Shown in pieces: positions 28,573 through 37,929 of a stretch of DNA of 64,000 bases (its first letter is position 1; each line of letters begins with the position of its first letter). The notes below the pieces were generated by a model, which did not search any database, had not been told where the DNA came from, and saw only the letters and a program-made list of their open reading frames with translations. This stretch comes from Brevundimonas goettingensis. Lineage in GTDB: Bacteria; Pseudomonadota; Alphaproteobacteria; Caulobacterales; Caulobacteraceae. The stretch covers positions 3,581,001 to 3,645,000 of the forward strand of contig NZ_CP062222.1 in assembly GCF_017487405.1 (NCBI RefSeq). Direction: 5' to 3'. The translations under genes and the position numbers were made by a program.

Positions 28573-28615
28573 GGGCGCTACGCTCGCGACGCGGTCGCTC
28601 ACTGCTTGAGCGCCC
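28573..28615 (+). repeat. Hairpin-forming 3' intergenic repeat, copy 5
   Basis: Best-preserved copy: outer arms GGGCGCT / AGCGCCC, inner stem GCGAC-gcg-GTCGC, closing block CTGCTTGAGCGCCCTTAA. It directly follows the hairpin after the DUF3576 gene. Confidence 0.8.
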
Positions 28616-28626
28616 TTAATGTGCGC

Positions 28627-28671
28627 CGACGCCCTTTGACCGTTCAGGTCGGAGGGCGTCGCTCTATTTTC
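28627..28671 (+). terminator. Second hairpin upstream of leuS
   Basis: Stem CGACGCCCT / AGGGCGTCG enclosing an inner GACC-gttca-GGTC, followed by CTCTATTTT. It could be a terminator or a leader structure for leuS. Confidence 0.6.
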
Positions 28672-28738
28672 CTTGGGCGTCGCCGCCCTTCGGGCTAATC
28701 GGGCGCGAGGGGCGTTGGTCGCCCCGTCGACTTCCAGG

Positions 28739-31330
28739 ATGCCCGTGGCCCGTTACGAACCGAAAACCGCCGAACCCCGCCAGCAGCAGCGCTGGTCGGA
28801 TGCGAACGCCTTCGTCACGAAGGATACCGGGCGGCCCAAATACTATGTGCTCGAGATGTTCCCTTATCCGTCGGGGAACATCCACATGGGCCATGCGCGC
28901 AACTACGTCATGGGCGACGTGGTGGCGCGTCACAAGCGCGCGCAAGGCTTCGACGTTCTGCACCCGATGGGCTGGGACGCTTTCGGCATGCCTGCCGAGA
29001 ACGCGGCCATGGAGCGCGGCATCCACCCCAAGGGCTGGACCTATTCCAACATCGCCAACATGCGCGAGCAGCTGAAGCTGCTGGGCCTGTCGCTGGACTG
29101 GTCGCGCGAGTTCGCCACCTGCGACCCGGAATACTACGGCAAGCAGCAGGCCTGGTTCCTGGAGCTGTTCAAGCGCGGCCTGGTCTATCGCAAGGATGCG
29201 GTGGTCAACTGGGACCCGGTCGACAACACCGTCCTGGCCAATGAGCAGGTCATCGACGGCCGCGGCTGGCGCTCGGGCGCCCTGGTCGAGAAACGCAAGC
29301 TGAACCAGTGGTTCCTGCGCATCACCGACTATGCCGACGATCTGATCGAAGGCCTCAAGACCCTGAATCGCTGGCCCGAGAAGGTCCGGCTGATGCAGGA
29401 GAACTGGATCGGCAAGTCCAAGGGCGCGACCCTGTGGTGGCCTATCGCCGAGGCCCCCGCCTTCCTGCCGGCCTCGCCGGAGGGCGAGCCGAACCACGCC
29501 CGTGATCCGATCGAGGTCTATACGACCCGACCCGACACCCTGTTCGGGGCCAGCTTCCTGGCCCTGTCGGCCGACCATCCGCTGACCAGGGCCATCGCCG
29601 AACACCGGCCGGACGTCGCCGACTTCATCAAGGCCTGCGCCCAGACGGGCACTTCGGAAGTCGATATCGAAAAGGCCGAGAAGCTGGGCGTGGATCTGGG
29701 CGTGCGCGTCCGCCACCCGTTCGATCCGGACAAGACCCTGCCGGTCTGGGCCGCCAATTTCGTCCTGTCGACCTATGGCTCGGGCGCCATCTTCGGCTGC
29801 CCGGCCCACGACCAGCGCGACCTCGACTTCGCCCGCAAATACGACCTGCCGGTCACCCCGGTGGTCAAGCCGGACGACGTCGACACCATCGAGATCGGGA
29901 CCGAGGCCTATGTCGGCCCGGGCCGCATCTTCAACTCCGACTTCCTGAACGGTCTGGACGTCGAGGCCGCCAAGGCCGCCGCCATCGCGAAGGTCGAAGA
30001 GCAGAAACAGGGCCGGGCCGAGACCATCTATCGCCTGCGCGACTGGGGCGTCAGCCGCCAGCGCTACTGGGGCTGCCCGATCCCGGTCATCCACTGCCCG
30101 TCCTGCGGCGTCCAGCCGGTCCCGGCCGACCAGCTGCCGGTGGTCCTGCCCGATGACGTCACCTTCGACGTGCCCGGCAATCCGCTGGCCCGCCACCCGA
30201 CCTGGAAGCATGTCAAATGCCCGTCCTGCGATCAGGACGCGACGCGCGAGACCGACACCTTGGACACCTTTGTGGACTCCAGCTGGTATTTCGCCCGCTT
30301 CACCGATCCGACGGCGGACGCCCCGATCGACAAGGCCGCCGCCGACCACTGGCTGGCCGTCGACCAGTATATCGGCGGGGTCGAGCACGCCGTGCTTCAC
30401 CTGCTCTACGCCCGCTTCATCACCCGCGCCCTGACGGATGCGGGCATGATGTCGGTCAAGGAGCCGTTCGCCGGCCTGTTCACGCAAGGGATGGTGGTCC
30501 ACGAGACCTATCGCCGCGCGGACGGCCAATGGGTCGAGCCGACCGACGTCGACCTGACCAACGACGCCGGCGTGCGCTCGGCGCGCCAGCTGTCGACCGG
30601 CGAGGCCCTGGTCATCGGCGACATCGAGAAGATGTCGAAGTCCAAGAAGAACGTCGTCGCCCCGGCCGAGATTCTCGAATCCCACGGCGTCGACGCCGGC
30701 CGTCTGTTCGTCCTGTCCGACAGCCCGCCCGAGCGCGACGTGCAATGGACGCCCGGCGGGGTCGAGGGCGCCAGCCGCTTCGTCCAGCGCGTCTGGGCCG
30801 AGTTCGACGGCTATGACGCCTCGGTCCCCGGCGACGAGGCCGCCAACACCGCCCTGATCCGCGAGACCCACAAGGCCATCAAGGCCGTTTCCGAAGGCGT
30901 CGAGGGCTTCAGGTTCAACTCGGCCATCGCCAAGCTCTACGCCTTCCTGGCGACCGTGCGCGATGCCAAGGACACGGGCGGCGAGGCGCGCCGTCAGGCC
31001 CTGTCGGCCCTGGCCCGACTGGTCGCCCCTTTCACCCCGCACGTGGCCGAGGAAGCCTGGTCGCGTCTGGGTGAAGACGGAATGGTGCTGGACGCGCCCT
31101 GGCCCGTCTACGACCCGGCCCTGGCCGCCGACGACGAGGTGGTGCTGCCGATCCAGATCTCGGGCAAGCGCCGCAGCGAGATCACGGCGCCGCGCGGCGC
31201 AGCCAGCGCCGACGTCGAGGCCGCCGCCCTCGCCAACCCCGCCATTCAGGCCTATCTCTCGGCCAACGGGGTTTCGGTGAAGAAGGTGATCGTGGTCCAG
31301 GATCGCATCGTCAATCTGGTGGTCGGCTGA
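28739..31330 (+). CDS. leuS: Leucyl-tRNA synthetase
   Basis: Class Ia synthetase, 863 aa. HIGH motif in [19 protein letters not shown] in EKMSKSKKN, and the CP1 editing domain with the Thr-rich [11 protein letters not shown] and the GCPAHDQRD segment. The zinc-like [16 protein letters not shown]ys cluster and the C-terminal anticodon-binding and tRNA-contact domains are intact. ATG at 28739 begins the conserved [12 protein letters not shown]; its ribosome site is weak (AGG directly before ATG). The stop shares one base with the lptE start, so leuS, lptE and holA form an operon. Confidence 0.97.
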   Translation: MPVARYEPKTAEPRQQQRWSDANAFVTKDTGRPKYYVLEMFPYPSGNIHMGHARNYVMGDVVARHKRAQGFDVLHPMGWDAFGMPAENAAMERGIHPKGWTYSNIANMREQLKLLGLSLDWSREFATCDPEYYGKQQAWFLELFKRGLVYRKDAVVNWDPVDNTVLANEQVIDGRGWRSGALVEKRKLNQWFLRITDYADDLIEGLKTLNRWPEKVRLMQENWIGKSKGATLWWPIAEAPAFLPASPEGEPNHARDPIEVYTTRPDTLFGASFLALSADHPLTRAIAEHRPDVADFIKACAQTGTSEVDIEKAEKLGVDLGVRVRHPFDPDKTLPVWAANFVLSTYGSGAIFGCPAHDQRDLDFARKYDLPVTPVVKPDDVDTIEIGTEAYVGPGRIFNSDFLNGLDVEAAKAAAIAKVEEQKQGRAETIYRLRDWGVSRQRYWGCPIPVIHCPSCGVQPVPADQLPVVLPDDVTFDVPGNPLARHPTWKHVKCPSCDQDATRETDTLDTFVDSSWYFARFTDPTADAPIDKAAADHWLAVDQYIGGVEHAVLHLLYARFITRALTDAGMMSVKEPFAGLFTQGMVVHETYRRADGQWVEPTDVDLTNDAGVRSARQLSTGEALVIGDIEKMSKSKKNVVAPAEILESHGVDAGRLFVLSDSPPERDVQWTPGGVEGASRFVQRVWAEFDGYDASVPGDEAANTALIRETHKAIKAVSEGVEGFRFNSAIAKLYAFLATVRDAKDTGGEARRQALSALARLVAPFTPHVAEEAWSRLGEDGMVLDAPWPVYDPALAADDEVVLPIQISGKRRSEITAPRGAASADVEAAALANPAIQAYLSANGVSVKKVIVVQDRIVNLVVG

Positions 31331-31821
31331 TGCGGGCGCGCGCCGGCCTGCTCACCGCCGTGCTCTTGCTGGCCGGCGCCGCCCTGTCGGGGTGTGGCTT
31401 CACCCCCATGTACGCCTCGGGCGGCTCGGCGGCGATCAGCCGTATCGCGGTCGCGGCCGAGGACAACCGTCTGGGCTACCGGCTGCGCGAACAGCTGGAA
31501 GACGCCCTGGCCTGGGATCGCGGGGCCCAGCCGCCCCTCTATCGCCTGACCACGGTGACCGAACAGGCGCGCCGTCCGCTCGGCCGCCGAATCGACGACA
31601 CCGCCACCCGCTATGAGCTGACGGTCCGGGTCGCCTGGACCCTGACGCCGACGTCGGGCGGCACGCCCCTGATCGGGTCCGAAACCTCGACCTCGACCTA
31701 TGCCGCCGCCGACCAGCCCTATGCCGCCATCGCCGCCCAGCAGGACGGCGAGGACCGGGCCGCCGCCGAACTGGCCAGGCTGATCCGCATCGACATCCTG
31801 CGGGCCCTGTCGGACCAGTAA
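31330..31821 (+). CDS. lptE: LPS assembly lipoprotein LptE
   Basis: 163-aa lipoprotein that plugs the LptD outer-membrane barrel and helps place LPS on the surface. Lipobox ALSGC, then the family start GFTPMYASGG and ISRIAVAAEDNRLGYRLREQLEDAL, TRYELTVRVAWTLTP, and a C-terminal helix AAAELARLIRIDILRAL. Location between leuS and holA is conserved in Gram-negative bacteria. One-base overlap with leuS, four-base gap to holA. Confidence 0.93.
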   Translation: MRARAGLLTAVLLLAGAALSGCGFTPMYASGGSAAISRIAVAAEDNRLGYRLREQLEDALAWDRGAQPPLYRLTTVTEQARRPLGRRIDDTATRYELTVRVAWTLTPTSGGTPLIGSETSTSTYAAADQPYAAIAAQQDGEDRAAAELARLIRIDILRALSDQ

Positions 31822-31825
31822 GCGG

Positions 31826-32878
31826 ATGATTCTGGCCAAACGCCCGGACATCGACCGTTTTCTGGCCAAGCCCGAGCCGGGAATCCGGGCGGTGGTCATT
31901 CACGGCAAGGATCGCTCAGGCGTCGCTGAGCGCGCCCAGATCCTGTGCAAGGCCATCACCCCCGATCTGAACGACCCCTTCAACGTCACCGTCCTGACCG
32001 ACAGCGACATCGACGGCGACGAGGCCCGTCTCGAAGAGGCCCTGACCGCGCTGAGCATGATCGGCGGCCGCCGCCTGATCCGCGTCAAGCTGGGCGGGGA
32101 AAAGGTGTCCGTCGACAAGATGCTGGCGGCGGCGGTCAAAACCCACTCGGACGGCGGTTTCAATCCCGACGCCATGCTGGTTATCGAGGCCGGGGCGCTC
32201 GGTCGCGACTCGGCCCTGCGCAAGGCCGCCGAGACGGCCAGGGGGGCGGCGGGCATCACCTGCTACGAGGACGAGACCGGCGACGTGGCCCGGATGACAC
32301 GCGAGGCCCTCGCCGCCGACAAGGTGGGCCTGACGTCGGACGCCCTGGACCGGTTCGTGAGCCGCCTGCCGCGCGAAAGGGGCCTGATGCGGCAGGAGAT
32401 CGAACGCCTCGCTCTCTATATCGGCCCGGGCTCCGGCCGGACCATCGACGTCGACGAACTGGAAGGCCATCTGGGCGTCGAGCCCGACGCCTCTCTGCAG
32501 GACGCCGCGCTTCAGGCCTTCGGCGGCCGTCCCGCCCCGTCCCAGGCGGGTCTCCGGCGAGCTCTGGCCGAGGGCGAAAGCGCCGTCATGGCCGTGCGCC
32601 AGGCCTCGATCCATCTGGGCAAGCTGCGCCGCATCAATGTGCTGCAGGGGGCGGGAGCCGGGGCCAAGGAGGCCGCCAAGGCCGCCGGCGTCTTCTGGAA
32701 ACAGGAGGCAGAGATGTTGCGTCAGGCCCGCTCGTGGCGGCTGGAAGACCTCGATTTGGTCCAGGACAGCGTCAATGTCGCCGATGTCGCCACCAAGACC
32801 ACCGGCATGCCCGAGGGCCTGATCGCCGAACGGCTGCTGCTCGAGATCGCCGCCCGGGCGAGACGCCTTGGGCTCTGA
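31826..32878 (+). CDS. holA: DNA polymerase III subunit delta
   Basis: Clamp-loader subunit that opens the beta clamp. 350 aa: AAA+ like fold with AVVIHGKDRSGVAERA near the start and ALSMIGGRRLIRVKLGG, central LTSDALDRFVSRLPRERGLMRQEIERLALYIG, and a helical C-terminal collar domain with AVRQASIHLGKLRRI. Start ATG follows lptE by four bases. Convergent with the Trm112-like gene three bases away; no terminator is evident. Confidence 0.94.
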   Translation: MILAKRPDIDRFLAKPEPGIRAVVIHGKDRSGVAERAQILCKAITPDLNDPFNVTVLTDSDIDGDEARLEEALTALSMIGGRRLIRVKLGGEKVSVDKMLAAAVKTHSDGGFNPDAMLVIEAGALGRDSALRKAAETARGAAGITCYEDETGDVARMTREALAADKVGLTSDALDRFVSRLPRERGLMRQEIERLALYIGPGSGRTIDVDELEGHLGVEPDASLQDAALQAFGGRPAPSQAGLRRALAEGESAVMAVRQASIHLGKLRRINVLQGAGAGAKEAAKAAGVFWKQEAEMLRQARSWRLEDLDLVQDSVNVADVATKTTGMPEGLIAERLLLEIAARARRLGL

Positions 32879-32881
32879 AGC

Positions 32882-33076
32882 CTAGTCGAGCTGACGCGCT
32901 TCCTCGGTGAGCATTATCGGCACCCCATCGCGGATCGGAAACGCCAGCTTGGCCCCCTTCGACACCAGCTCATTGGCCTCGCGGTCATAGGTCAGAACCC
33001 CGCGCGTCACCGGACAGACCAGCACCTCCAGCAGGCGCGGATCGACCGAGGTCGGGGTGTTGAAGGCGTCGGACAT
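32882..33076 (-). CDS. Trm112-family protein
   Basis: 64 aa, YcaR/Trm112-like. Motifs [45 protein letters not shown] are characteristic. Eukaryotic Trm112 activates methyltransferases; bacterial versions are often near lpxK or kdsB, but not here, and their role is not settled. Only one Cys remains, so no zinc site. Divergent from chrA across 212 bases without another gene. Confidence 0.92.
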   Translation of the reverse strand: MSDAFNTPTSVDPRLLEVLVCPVTRGVLTYDREANELVSKGAKLAFPIRDGVPIMLTEEARQLD

Positions 33077-33288
33077 GAGATCGGCTCGGTCGGTGGTCGG
33101 GCGGGTAACCTGATCTAGGCGCTCGGCGCGCCGACGTCACCGCCGATCTCGCCGCGCCCCTCTCTTCCTTGTCCGTGCTCCATCGGATATCGTCGTGTTT
33201 CGGGCACATGCGGACGCCCGATCAGACGGCTCCCGTCCAAGCGCCGCTCCTTTCACCGCGCCACTGTTGTGCGGCATGGAGCCATGCA

Positions 33289-34497
33289 GTGACGACGATC
33301 GACGAATCCACCCCTCCCGACCTTAGCCATACGGCGCTGTTCCTGCGTTTTCTCCGGTTCGGCCTGTTGGCCTTCGGTGGCCCCGTCGCCCAGATCGCCA
33401 TGATCCGGCGCGAGCTGGTGGAACAGGAGGGCTGGATCTCGGGCGCCCGCTTCAACCGTCTTCTGGCCGTGCTTCAGGTTCTGCCGGGACCGGAGGCGCA
33501 CGAACTCTGCGTCCATCTGGGGATGCGGGCCAAGGGGCGGATCGGCGGATTGCTGGCCGGGCTCGGTTTCATGACCCCAGGCCTGATCCTGATGCTGGGC
33601 ATCGGCTGGATCTATGTCTCGCTGGCGCCTTTCGTGGCCCTGCTGACCGGGGCCTTCCTCGGGATCCAGGCGGCCGTGGTCGCGATCATCGTGCGCGCGG
33701 TTCACAAGATCGGCGCGCACATCCTTGAGGACCGCTGGCTCTGGGCCGTGGCGACGGTCGGTTTCGCCGCCACCCTGTACGGCGTCGCCTTCTGGATCGT
33801 CCTGCTGGCTGCAGGCTCGGCCTATGCCCTGATCGCTGGCCGCCGGTTCGTCCTCGCAGGCGTCGTGATCGCCGCCGCCGCCACGCTCGCGGTATGGCTG
33901 CATCCGGTCGTCCAAGGCGCCCTCCCGGCGGACACCGTTGTGACGGGCGAGGTCGCGACGGGAACGCTCGCGATGTTCTGGACCGGATTGAAAGCGGGGC
34001 TTCTGACCTTCGGTGGGGCCTATACCGCCATTCCCTACGTCAGGGCCGATACGGTCGGGCGCGGCCTCATCGACGACGGGACCTTCCTCGACGGCGTCGC
34101 TTTCGCGGGGGTCATCCCGGCGCCGCTGGTGATCTTCTGCACCTTCGTGGGCTTCGTCGCGGGTGGGTGGACGGGCGCCCTGGCCATGACCGCCGGGGTC
34201 TTCCTGCCTGCCTTCGCCTTCTCGATGATCTTCTACGAGCGGCTGGAGGCGATCGTCGCCGATCCGCGCCTGCATCAGCTTCTGGCGGGCGTCGCCGCCG
34301 CCGTGGTCGGGATCATCGCCGCGACCAGCCTGCAGCTGGGTTGGGGGACGCTGCAACGCGCACCCTCGATCCCTGCCGCCGTGGCGATCTTCATTGCCGC
34401 CCTGGCCGCCGTCTGGTTCTGGAAAAGTCGCTATGCCGGGCCGGTCGTCCTGGCGTCGGCGGGGCTGGCGGGGTGGCTTGTGTTCCGCGCAGCCTGA
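33289..34497 (+). CDS. chrA: Chromate transporter ChrA, long form
   Basis: CHR-family inner-membrane transporter; characterised members export chromate. 402 aa from the GTG at 33289, with GGAG eight bases upstream; open frame extends upstream to 33169 but adds an unconserved, polar stretch. Two homologous halves: first FLRFGLLAFGGPVAQIAMIRRELV and VLQVLPGPEAHELC, second GLKAGLLTFGGAYTAIPYVRAD and FAGVIPAPLVIFCTFVGF. About ten membrane segments. A 14-base dyad GCATGG-ag-CCATGC (33274-33287) overlaps the ribosome site. No chrB regulator adjacent; substrate in vivo is an inference. Confidence 0.9.
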   Translation: MTTIDESTPPDLSHTALFLRFLRFGLLAFGGPVAQIAMIRRELVEQEGWISGARFNRLLAVLQVLPGPEAHELCVHLGMRAKGRIGGLLAGLGFMTPGLILMLGIGWIYVSLAPFVALLTGAFLGIQAAVVAIIVRAVHKIGAHILEDRWLWAVATVGFAATLYGVAFWIVLLAAGSAYALIAGRRFVLAGVVIAAAATLAVWLHPVVQGALPADTVVTGEVATGTLAMFWTGLKAGLLTFGGAYTAIPYVRADTVGRGLIDDGTFLDGVAFAGVIPAPLVIFCTFVGFVAGGWTGALAMTAGVFLPAFAFSMIFYERLEAIVADPRLHQLLAGVAAAVVGIIAATSLQLGWGTLQRAPSIPAAVAIFIAALAAVWFWKSRYAGPVVLASAGLAGWLVFRAA

Positions 34498-34502
34498 AGC
34501 CG

Positions 34503-35159
34503 CTACTGCATCCCGGTCGTCGAGTCCCCGTCGCCCGGTTCGGCGGCGTCGATCTGCATCAGGGCGGTCAGTGTCAGGCAGCGGTCGTCGAGTGTCGGGG
34601 ATTCCAGCAGGGCCTGTTTCTCGGCGGGCTCGAAGGGCAGGGCCATGGCCAAGCTGTTAATCAAAGCCTCTTGTGGAGCGGCCTCGGCTGTGTCCCAGTC
34701 GATCTCCAGCTGGCGGCGTTCCAGATAGGCCTTGAGGGCGGTCAGGAAGAGATCGCGGTCGAACGGCTCGCCGGACGGCACGGTCAGGTCGCTCTCGAAC
34801 GGGGCGAAGGCGGCGCGGATCTGGCGATAGGGGGTCTGGCTGGGCAGTTCGGTGGTGACGCGGAAGCGGCAGACCCCGGTCAGGGTGATCAGATAGCGGC
34901 CGTCCGAGGTCTCGGCGAAACTGGTGATCCGCCCGGCGCATCCGACGGCGGTCAGGCTGGGCAGGCTGGCCGGTCCGCCCGAGGGCTGGATCAGGCCGAT
35001 GACCCGGTCGCCCGCCATGGCGTCGTCGACCATGTTCAGATAGCGCGGCTCGAAGATGTTGAGCGGCAGCTGTCCGCGCGGCAGCAGGATCGCCCCGGGC
35101 AGGGGAAACACCGGGATGACCTGGGGCAGGTCGGCGGCCTTCACATAGCCCTGGGGCAT
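34503..35159 (-). CDS. Lon N-terminal (LAN/PUA-like) domain protein
   Basis: 218 aa made only of the substrate-recognition domain found at the N-terminus of Lon: VIPVFPLPGAILLPRGQLPLNIFEPRYLNMVDDAM, DRVIGLIQP, VGCAGRITSFAETSDGRYLITLTGVCRFRV. There is no AAA+ or protease domain, so it is not Lon itself; free-standing versions are common in alphaproteobacteria and their role is unknown. It follows the thioredoxin-TPR gene by 13 bases on the same strand, so the two are likely co-transcribed, hinting at protein quality control. Confidence 0.9.
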   Translation of the reverse strand: MPQGYVKAADLPQVIPVFPLPGAILLPRGQLPLNIFEPRYLNMVDDAMAGDRVIGLIQPSGGPASLPSLTAVGCAGRITSFAETSDGRYLITLTGVCRFRVTTELPSQTPYRQIRAAFAPFESDLTVPSGEPFDRDLFLTALKAYLERRQLEIDWDTAEAAPQEALINSLAMALPFEPAEKQALLESPTLDDRCLTLTALMQIDAAEPGDGDSTTGMQ

Positions 35160-35172
35160 GGGACTCTTTCGG

Positions 35173-36084
35173 TTAGGCGAACAGGATCGAGGACAGGCGG
35201 CGGCGACCGTCACGCGCGATTTCGCTGGTCGCGCCGGCGGCCTCGAACACGGTCAGCAGCTGTTTGCGGGCGGCCTGTTCGTTCCATTCGCGGTCGGCGG
35301 CGACGATGGCCAGAAGGCTGTCGACCGCGCCCTTGAGGTCGCCCGCCGCCGCCTGGGCCAGGGCCAGGTCGAAACGGGCCTGATGATCGGCGGGGTCGGC
35401 TGCGACGGCGGCCTGGAGCGCCGCGGTCTCGCCGGCCGGGGCATGGGCGGCGAGGGCCAGCTGGGCGCGCACCGCGACGACGGCGGGCTCGGTCGAGGCC
35501 GGCGGCGCCATGGCGATGGTCTGGGCCGCCTGTTCGGCGTCGCCCTCGCCCAGATAGGCCCGCGCCATGCCGGCGATGGCCTTCTGGTTCTCGGGTTCGA
35601 TGGTCAGGGCGTGGGCGAAGGCCTGGGCCGCGCCGCCGAAGTCCGACAGACCCAGGGATTCCTCGCCCAGCGCCAGAAGTTGTTCGACGTCGGCGTTGAC
35701 GCCCTCGCCGCCGGTCAGCTTGTCGATGAAGGCCTTGATCTGGCTTTCGGGCACCGCGCCCTGGAAGCCGTCGACCGGCTGGCCGTTGACGAAGGCATAG
35801 ACCGTCGGGATTGACTGGACCCGCAGCTGGCCCGCATAGGCCGGGTTCTTGTCGACATCGATCTTGACCAGTTTCACCGCGCCGCCCGCCGCGCGCACGG
35901 CCTTTTCCAGCGCCGGGGTCAGGGTGCGGCACGGCCCGCACCAGGTGGCCCAGAAATCGACGATGACCGGCCGTGCGCGCGAGGCCTCGATGACGTCCGT
36001 CATGAATCCGGCGTCGGAGCCCTCGACGATCACATCGCCGTGATCGTTGGTCTGCGAATTCGCTTTCGGGTCGGCGAAGGTCAT
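35173..36084 (-). CDS. Thioredoxin-TPR protein, CnoX (YbbN)-like
   Basis: 303 aa. An N-terminal thioredoxin fold (about 25-130) with the intact active site WATWCGPCRTL and cis-Pro in VQSIPTVYAF is followed by a helical TPR-like region (about 135-300) and tetratricopeptide-like ALTIEPENQKAIAGMARAYLGEGD. E. coli CnoX is a holdase that hands proteins to GroEL and DnaK under hypochlorous stress; its active site is SXXC, whereas this one is CGPC and can act as a reductase. ATG at 36084 preferred over an upstream TTG. No signal peptide, so cytoplasmic. Confidence 0.92.
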   Translation of the reverse strand: MTFADPKANSQTNDHGDVIVEGSDAGFMTDVIEASRARPVIVDFWATWCGPCRTLTPALEKAVRAAGGAVKLVKIDVDKNPAYAGQLRVQSIPTVYAFVNGQPVDGFQGAVPESQIKAFIDKLTGGEGVNADVEQLLALGEESLGLSDFGGAAQAFAHALTIEPENQKAIAGMARAYLGEGDAEQAAQTIAMAPPASTEPAVVAVRAQLALAAHAPAGETAALQAAVAADPADHQARFDLALAQAAAGDLKGAVDSLLAIVAADREWNEQAARKQLLTVFEAAGATSEIARDGRRRLSSILFA

Positions 36085-36291
36085 CAAAAGCCTGCTTTAT
36101 CTGGAGTCGGGAATAACGCCGGGAGGCGTCAAATGGTCCCCGGAGGCGACAAACTCAAGGATTTCTCCCGCCGCAGGGTGTCACTCTCCTGCAACGCGAA
36201 AAATATCCGTGGTTTTCCTCTTATTGGGTGCAAGCCAAACCGCTCTGCTTCATGCTTCATTAAGGTCTGGGTGACTGGGGAGACATCAATC

Positions 36292-36957
36292 GTGAAATCA
36301 GTTCTGATCCTGGCGCTGAGCGCCACCACTCTCGCGGCGGCCGGTTCGGCCTTCGCGGGTGATAAAGAAGCCGCCGGTTATGCCACGGCGTCGTCCAACA
36401 CGTCCACGATCATCGAGGGCGAACGTTGGGGCGGCGGCGCGATGACCGCCGTTAATCCCAACTGCGAATGCTCGGTCCCGACCGTCAGCGTTCCCTTCTA
36501 CACCGTGCGTCCGCCCGCACCGCCGATCCGCGTCCGCGCGCCCGGCATGCGCATCTCGTCCGCTCCGGTGTTCGCGCCGTCGCCGGCGATCTACATCCAG
36601 GGCCCGCCGATCTACGTCGACGCCCCGCCGGTCCAGGTCGCGCCCGCCCAGGTTTACCTGGAAGCGCCTGACGTCCACGTCCGCCCGTCGGAAGTGTCCG
36701 TCGCTCCGCCGGAAATCCACTTCACGCCCGCTGGCCCGGATCATCCGGACGAGCACTGCTGCGACGTCGCTTCGCCGCCGTCGGCTTCGAACAACCTGCC
36801 GCCGCCCCCGATGGGTCCGGTGGACGGTGGCCCCGCCACCTATCCGGCCGCTCCGGCCCCGACCTCGGGCGGCTATGCCGCTCCGGCCGGTGGTTACCCT
36901 GCTCCTGCCGTCGGCAGCAGCTCGGGCTACTCGCAAGAGCCCGGCGAGCGCGGCTGA
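36292..36957 (+). CDS. Exported proline-rich repeat protein
   Basis: 221 aa with a GTG start, GGAG nine bases before it, and a 22-residue signal peptide ending SAFAGD. The mature core (about 60-145) is a series of short Pro/Val units such as PPIYVDAPPVQVAPAQVYLE and APDVHVRPSEVSVAPPEIHF, giving a regular beta-like period of about eight residues. Two Cys pairs flank it (NCEC, HCC). The tail is Pro/Gly/Ala/Tyr-rich (SGGYAAPAGGYPAPAVG). It looks like a surface or cell-wall-spanning protein; no family recognised. A terminator follows. Confidence 0.8.
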   Translation: MKSVLILALSATTLAAAGSAFAGDKEAAGYATASSNTSTIIEGERWGGGAMTAVNPNCECSVPTVSVPFYTVRPPAPPIRVRAPGMRISSAPVFAPSPAIYIQGPPIYVDAPPVQVAPAQVYLEAPDVHVRPSEVSVAPPEIHFTPAGPDHPDEHCCDVASPPSASNNLPPPPMGPVDGGPATYPAAPAPTSGGYAAPAGGYPAPAVGSSSGYSQEPGERG

Positions 36958-36993
36958 TAAGACCTCGACCCTCGGGTCAGGTTACGAAAACTG

Positions 36994-37027
36994 GAGCGGT
37001 CCGTCGAAAGGCGGGCCGCTCTTTTCG
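36994..37027 (+). terminator. Intrinsic terminator after the proline-rich protein
   Basis: Stem GAGCGG-t-CCG / CGG-g-CCGCTC with an eight-base loop and TTTTCGTTTT. Confidence 0.85.
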
Positions 37028-37065
37028 TTTTGGGGCATGGCGGGGCTCACCCGGGAAGGCTTGTC

Positions 37066-37085
37066 ATCCCCGCGAAGGCGGGGAT
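37066..37085. repeat. Short palindromic repeat at the pyrF 3' end
   Basis: Perfect hairpin ATCCCCGC-gaag-GCGGGGAT ending at the pyrF stop codon. It belongs to the same CATCCC-type palindrome class as the two inner hairpins of the element at 48175-48302. Confidence 0.7.
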
Positions 37086-37846
37086 CAGATCGGCGCGATG
37101 CTTTCCGCGATGGCCAGGGCGGCGGCGCGCGGGTCGGCGGCGGCGCTGATCGGGCGGCCGACCACCAGATGGGTGGCGCCGTCCCTCAGGGCGCGATCAG
37201 GGGTAGCGGCGCGGGCCTGATCGTCCATCGAGGCGCCGACCGGGCGAACCCCGGGGGTCACGATCAGGAAGTCGGGACGGCCGGCCGCGACGGCGATCTC
37301 GCGCACCCGGGCCGCCTCGTGCGGGCTGGCCACGACCCCGGCGATACCGCTGTCCAGGGCCTGCCGCACCCGGTGCTCGACCAGAAGGGCCGGCGACAGG
37401 CTGTGGTCGTCGGCGATCAGGTCCTCGGCGTCCAGGCTGGTCAGGACAGTGACGCCCAGCACCTTGAGATCCGATCCCGCGACGCCCCGGGCGGCGGCGG
37501 CCATGACCTGGGGCCGGGCGTGGACGGTCAGCAGGTCGCATCCGGCGCCGGCCAGAACCGCGGCGGCCTTCTCCACGGTCGCGCCGATGTCGTGCAGCTT
37601 CCAGTCCAGAAAGACCTTGCGCCCCTCGGCCTTGAGTTCGCGCGCCAGCCCCATCCCGTCCGAAGCGAACAGCTGCAGCCCGATCTTGTAGAAGCCGACC
37701 GCGTCCTCGATGCGCTCGACCAGGGCGCGGGCCTCGGCCGTCGTCGGGGTGTCCAGGGCGCAGATCAGTCGCGGATCGGGCGCCCGGTTGGGGTTCATCT
37801 CCGCTTTCGGGGCCGTTTCCGGAGTGTTCGGGTCAAGCAGGGTCAT
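37085..37846 (-). CDS. pyrF: Orotidine 5'-phosphate decarboxylase
   Basis: Last step of UMP synthesis. 253 aa TIM barrel. Catalytic Lys/Asp array in VFLDWKLHDIGATV, substrate Asp in RLICALDTPT, and phosphate-binding LIVTPGVRP and HLVVGRPIS. The annotated ATG gives a 16-residue extension before MNPNRAPDPRL; the shorter start at 37798 is possible but its GGAG abuts the codon. Its 3' end runs into a palindromic repeat. Single gene divergent from marC-like gene by 83 bases. Confidence 0.95.
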   Translation of the reverse strand: MTLLDPNTPETAPKAEMNPNRAPDPRLICALDTPTTAEARALVERIEDAVGFYKIGLQLFASDGMGLARELKAEGRKVFLDWKLHDIGATVEKAAAVLAGAGCDLLTVHARPQVMAAAARGVAGSDLKVLGVTVLTSLDAEDLIADDHSLSPALLVEHRVRQALDSGIAGVVASPHEAARVREIAVAAGRPDFLIVTPGVRPVGASMDDQARAATPDRALRDGATHLVVGRPISAAADPRAAALAIAESIAPI

Positions 37847-37929
37847 CGACGGACTCGCGTTTCGCGGCTAGACCGGACGCAGAGGTGCGTCGGGCGGGGC
37901 CGGCGGCGGATTTGGGCTGAGAAACAGGC

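Noticed and set aside
28664..31042. 792-codon frame antisense to leuS
   Set aside because: A GC-rich shadow of leuS; no domain or ribosome site.
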